Assembly (NCBI GenBank): GCA_007129655.1 | Contig: SKVC01000005.1 | Coordinates: 1-13,905, forward strand | Direction: 5' to 3' | Source: Thermoplasmata archaeon | Lineage (GTDB): Archaea; Thermoplasmatota; Thermoplasmata; Halarchaeoplasmatales; Halarchaeoplasmataceae | DNA: 13,905 nucleotides | Shown: piece by piece, positions 13,405 through 13,905 of the stretch | Numbering within the stretch: position 1 is the first letter of the stretch | Layout of the letters: every line of letters starts with the position of its first letter | The notes under the pieces: model-generated | Told to the model about the DNA's origin: nothing | Database searches by the model: none | Seen by the model: only the letters and a program-made list of their open reading frames with translations | Made by a program: the position numbers and the translations under genes

Positions 13405-13821
13405 TCAGAATGTTAATCCATCTAAGATCTCGTCATTCCCCTCGCCATCCCATATCTTTACGGTTTGGTCCTCTCGATCTAATCTGTAATTCCCTTTTTC
13501 TAATCCTTCGAAAACTGTCATGTACCTCTTTCTTTCCTCTGACAGAGAGCCTGCACCATTAGTCCACAGCATGAGATTTTTCTTGGTGATAACAACGTAC
13601 GGAACATCTTCTAGTCCTATATCGAGCATCTCTTTCTTCAACTCGTGTTGTTCTTTGATATCATAATTATAGATATGAACACCCGGATATACTTCTGCTA
13701 GCTCTTTTAGAGCTATCTTCAAATTTCTACACTGTGCAGAACCATCTAGAGACACATGCAGTACCTTGATCTTCGATGATGGCTTATGGAATAGAAATTC
13801 TATCGGCTCTATTTCGACCAC
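13405..13821 (-). CDS. Thioredoxin-fold protein without CxxC
   Basis: The 138-residue product reads as a thioredoxin fold: strand KIKVLHVSLDG, the active-site position SAQC (Ser28 to Cys31) where thioredoxin has CxxC, a helix LKIALKELAEVYPG, strand VHIYNYDI, and the cis-proline strand DVPYVVITK (Pro74). With one thiol it cannot do classical dithiol exchange alone; it may act by a glutathione- or thiol-conjugate type mechanism or be structural. The C-terminal 40 residues (NYRLDREDQTVKIWDGEGND) are charged and not recognised. The start is GTG 13821, the first possible start after an in-frame stop at 13831-13833; no ATG lies near. A TATA-like box (about 13838-13846, minus) lies ~20 bases upstream, rather close. 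I do not recognise a specific family. Confidence 0.65.
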   Translation of the reverse strand: MVEIEPIEFLFHKPSSKIKVLHVSLDGSAQCRNLKIALKELAEVYPGVHIYNYDIKEQHELKKEMLDIGLEDVPYVVITKKNLMLWTNGAGSLSEERKRYMTVFEGLEKGNYRLDREDQTVKIWDGEGNDEILDGLTF

Positions 13822-13837
13822 CCGCCTTGTTTAAATG

Positions 13838-13846
13838 TATATAGAT
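13838..13846 (-). promoter_or_regulatory. TATA-like box before thioredoxin-fold gene
   Basis: On the minus strand TCTATATAC lies about 20 bases before GTG 13821. The spacing is shorter than the 26-29 bases of the other leaderless genes here, so either the start of transcription is slightly inside the gene's first codons or the box is misjudged. Upstream, 13847-13905 is GC-rich and ends at the window edge without a recognisable gene. Confidence 0.35.
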
Positions 13847-13905
13847 GGGGGAGGGGGTTCGTAGACCCCTTCACCCCGTACCCTCCGTCCAGGTGGTTTA
13901 TCTTC

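Noticed and set aside
13855..13885. Possible tRNA T-arm (GGGGG-TTCGTAG-ACCCC) on the plus strand
   Set aside because: The loop lacks the conserved A at position 58, the stem has a mismatch, and no acceptor or anticodon arm can be built around it.
1..13905. CRISPR arrays, insertion sequences, integrase or att sites
   Set aside because: No regularly spaced direct repeats, transposase or recombinase coding sequence, or flanking inverted repeats were seen.

Overview
The window reads as archaeal chromosome. It carries an ftsZ-secE-spt5-rpl11 operon, an archaeal-type alanyl-tRNA synthetase with an N-terminal zinc ribbon, a GINS51 replication subunit, a single-OB RPA-like protein, and several genes with a TATA box 26-29 bases before the start codon and no Shine-Dalgarno site, as in leaderless archaeal transcripts. 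The mix resembles Thermoplasmatota or a related euryarchaeal lineage, but that placement is inference.

Layout. Bases 1-1642 (minus strand) hold two subunits of an NADH-linked electron-transfer module: a NuoE/HydC-like [2Fe-2S] protein, overlapping by ATGA with a NuoF/HydB-like flavoprotein that runs off the left edge. Bases 1917-3254 (plus) hold a bacterial-type hexameric glutamate dehydrogenase. Bases 3313-4860 (plus) hold information-processing genes: an RPA-like OB-fold protein, a double zinc-ribbon protein and GINS51. Converging on GINS51 is the minus-strand operon ftsZ, secE, spt5 and rpl11 (7634 down to 4864), joining cell division, protein export, transcription elongation and the ribosome. 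Divergent from ftsZ is alaS (7759-10503), followed by an Eis-like GNAT acetyltransferase, a DUF5828-like conserved archaeal protein and a PiT-like phosphate transporter read almost end to end. A thioredoxin-fold protein lacking CxxC (minus) closes the window.

Main discovery candidate: the nuoE-like gene has an in-frame TGA at codon 81, exactly where the first of the four [2Fe-2S] cysteines should be. The frame is open on both sides, the other three cysteines are present, and the full length (159 residues) and the ATGA coupling to nuoF are preserved. TGA is the terminal stop of 10 of the 13 complete genes here, so wholesale reassignment is unlikely. The options are selenocysteine at an iron-sulfur ligand, a sequencing error or a recent nonsense mutation; no canonical archaeal SECIS was found by eye. 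Second candidate: Spt5 carries an unusual ~150-residue N-terminal extension with a predicted Ig-like beta domain. Third: the PiT-like transporter and the thioredoxin-like protein each lack hallmark residues of their families.
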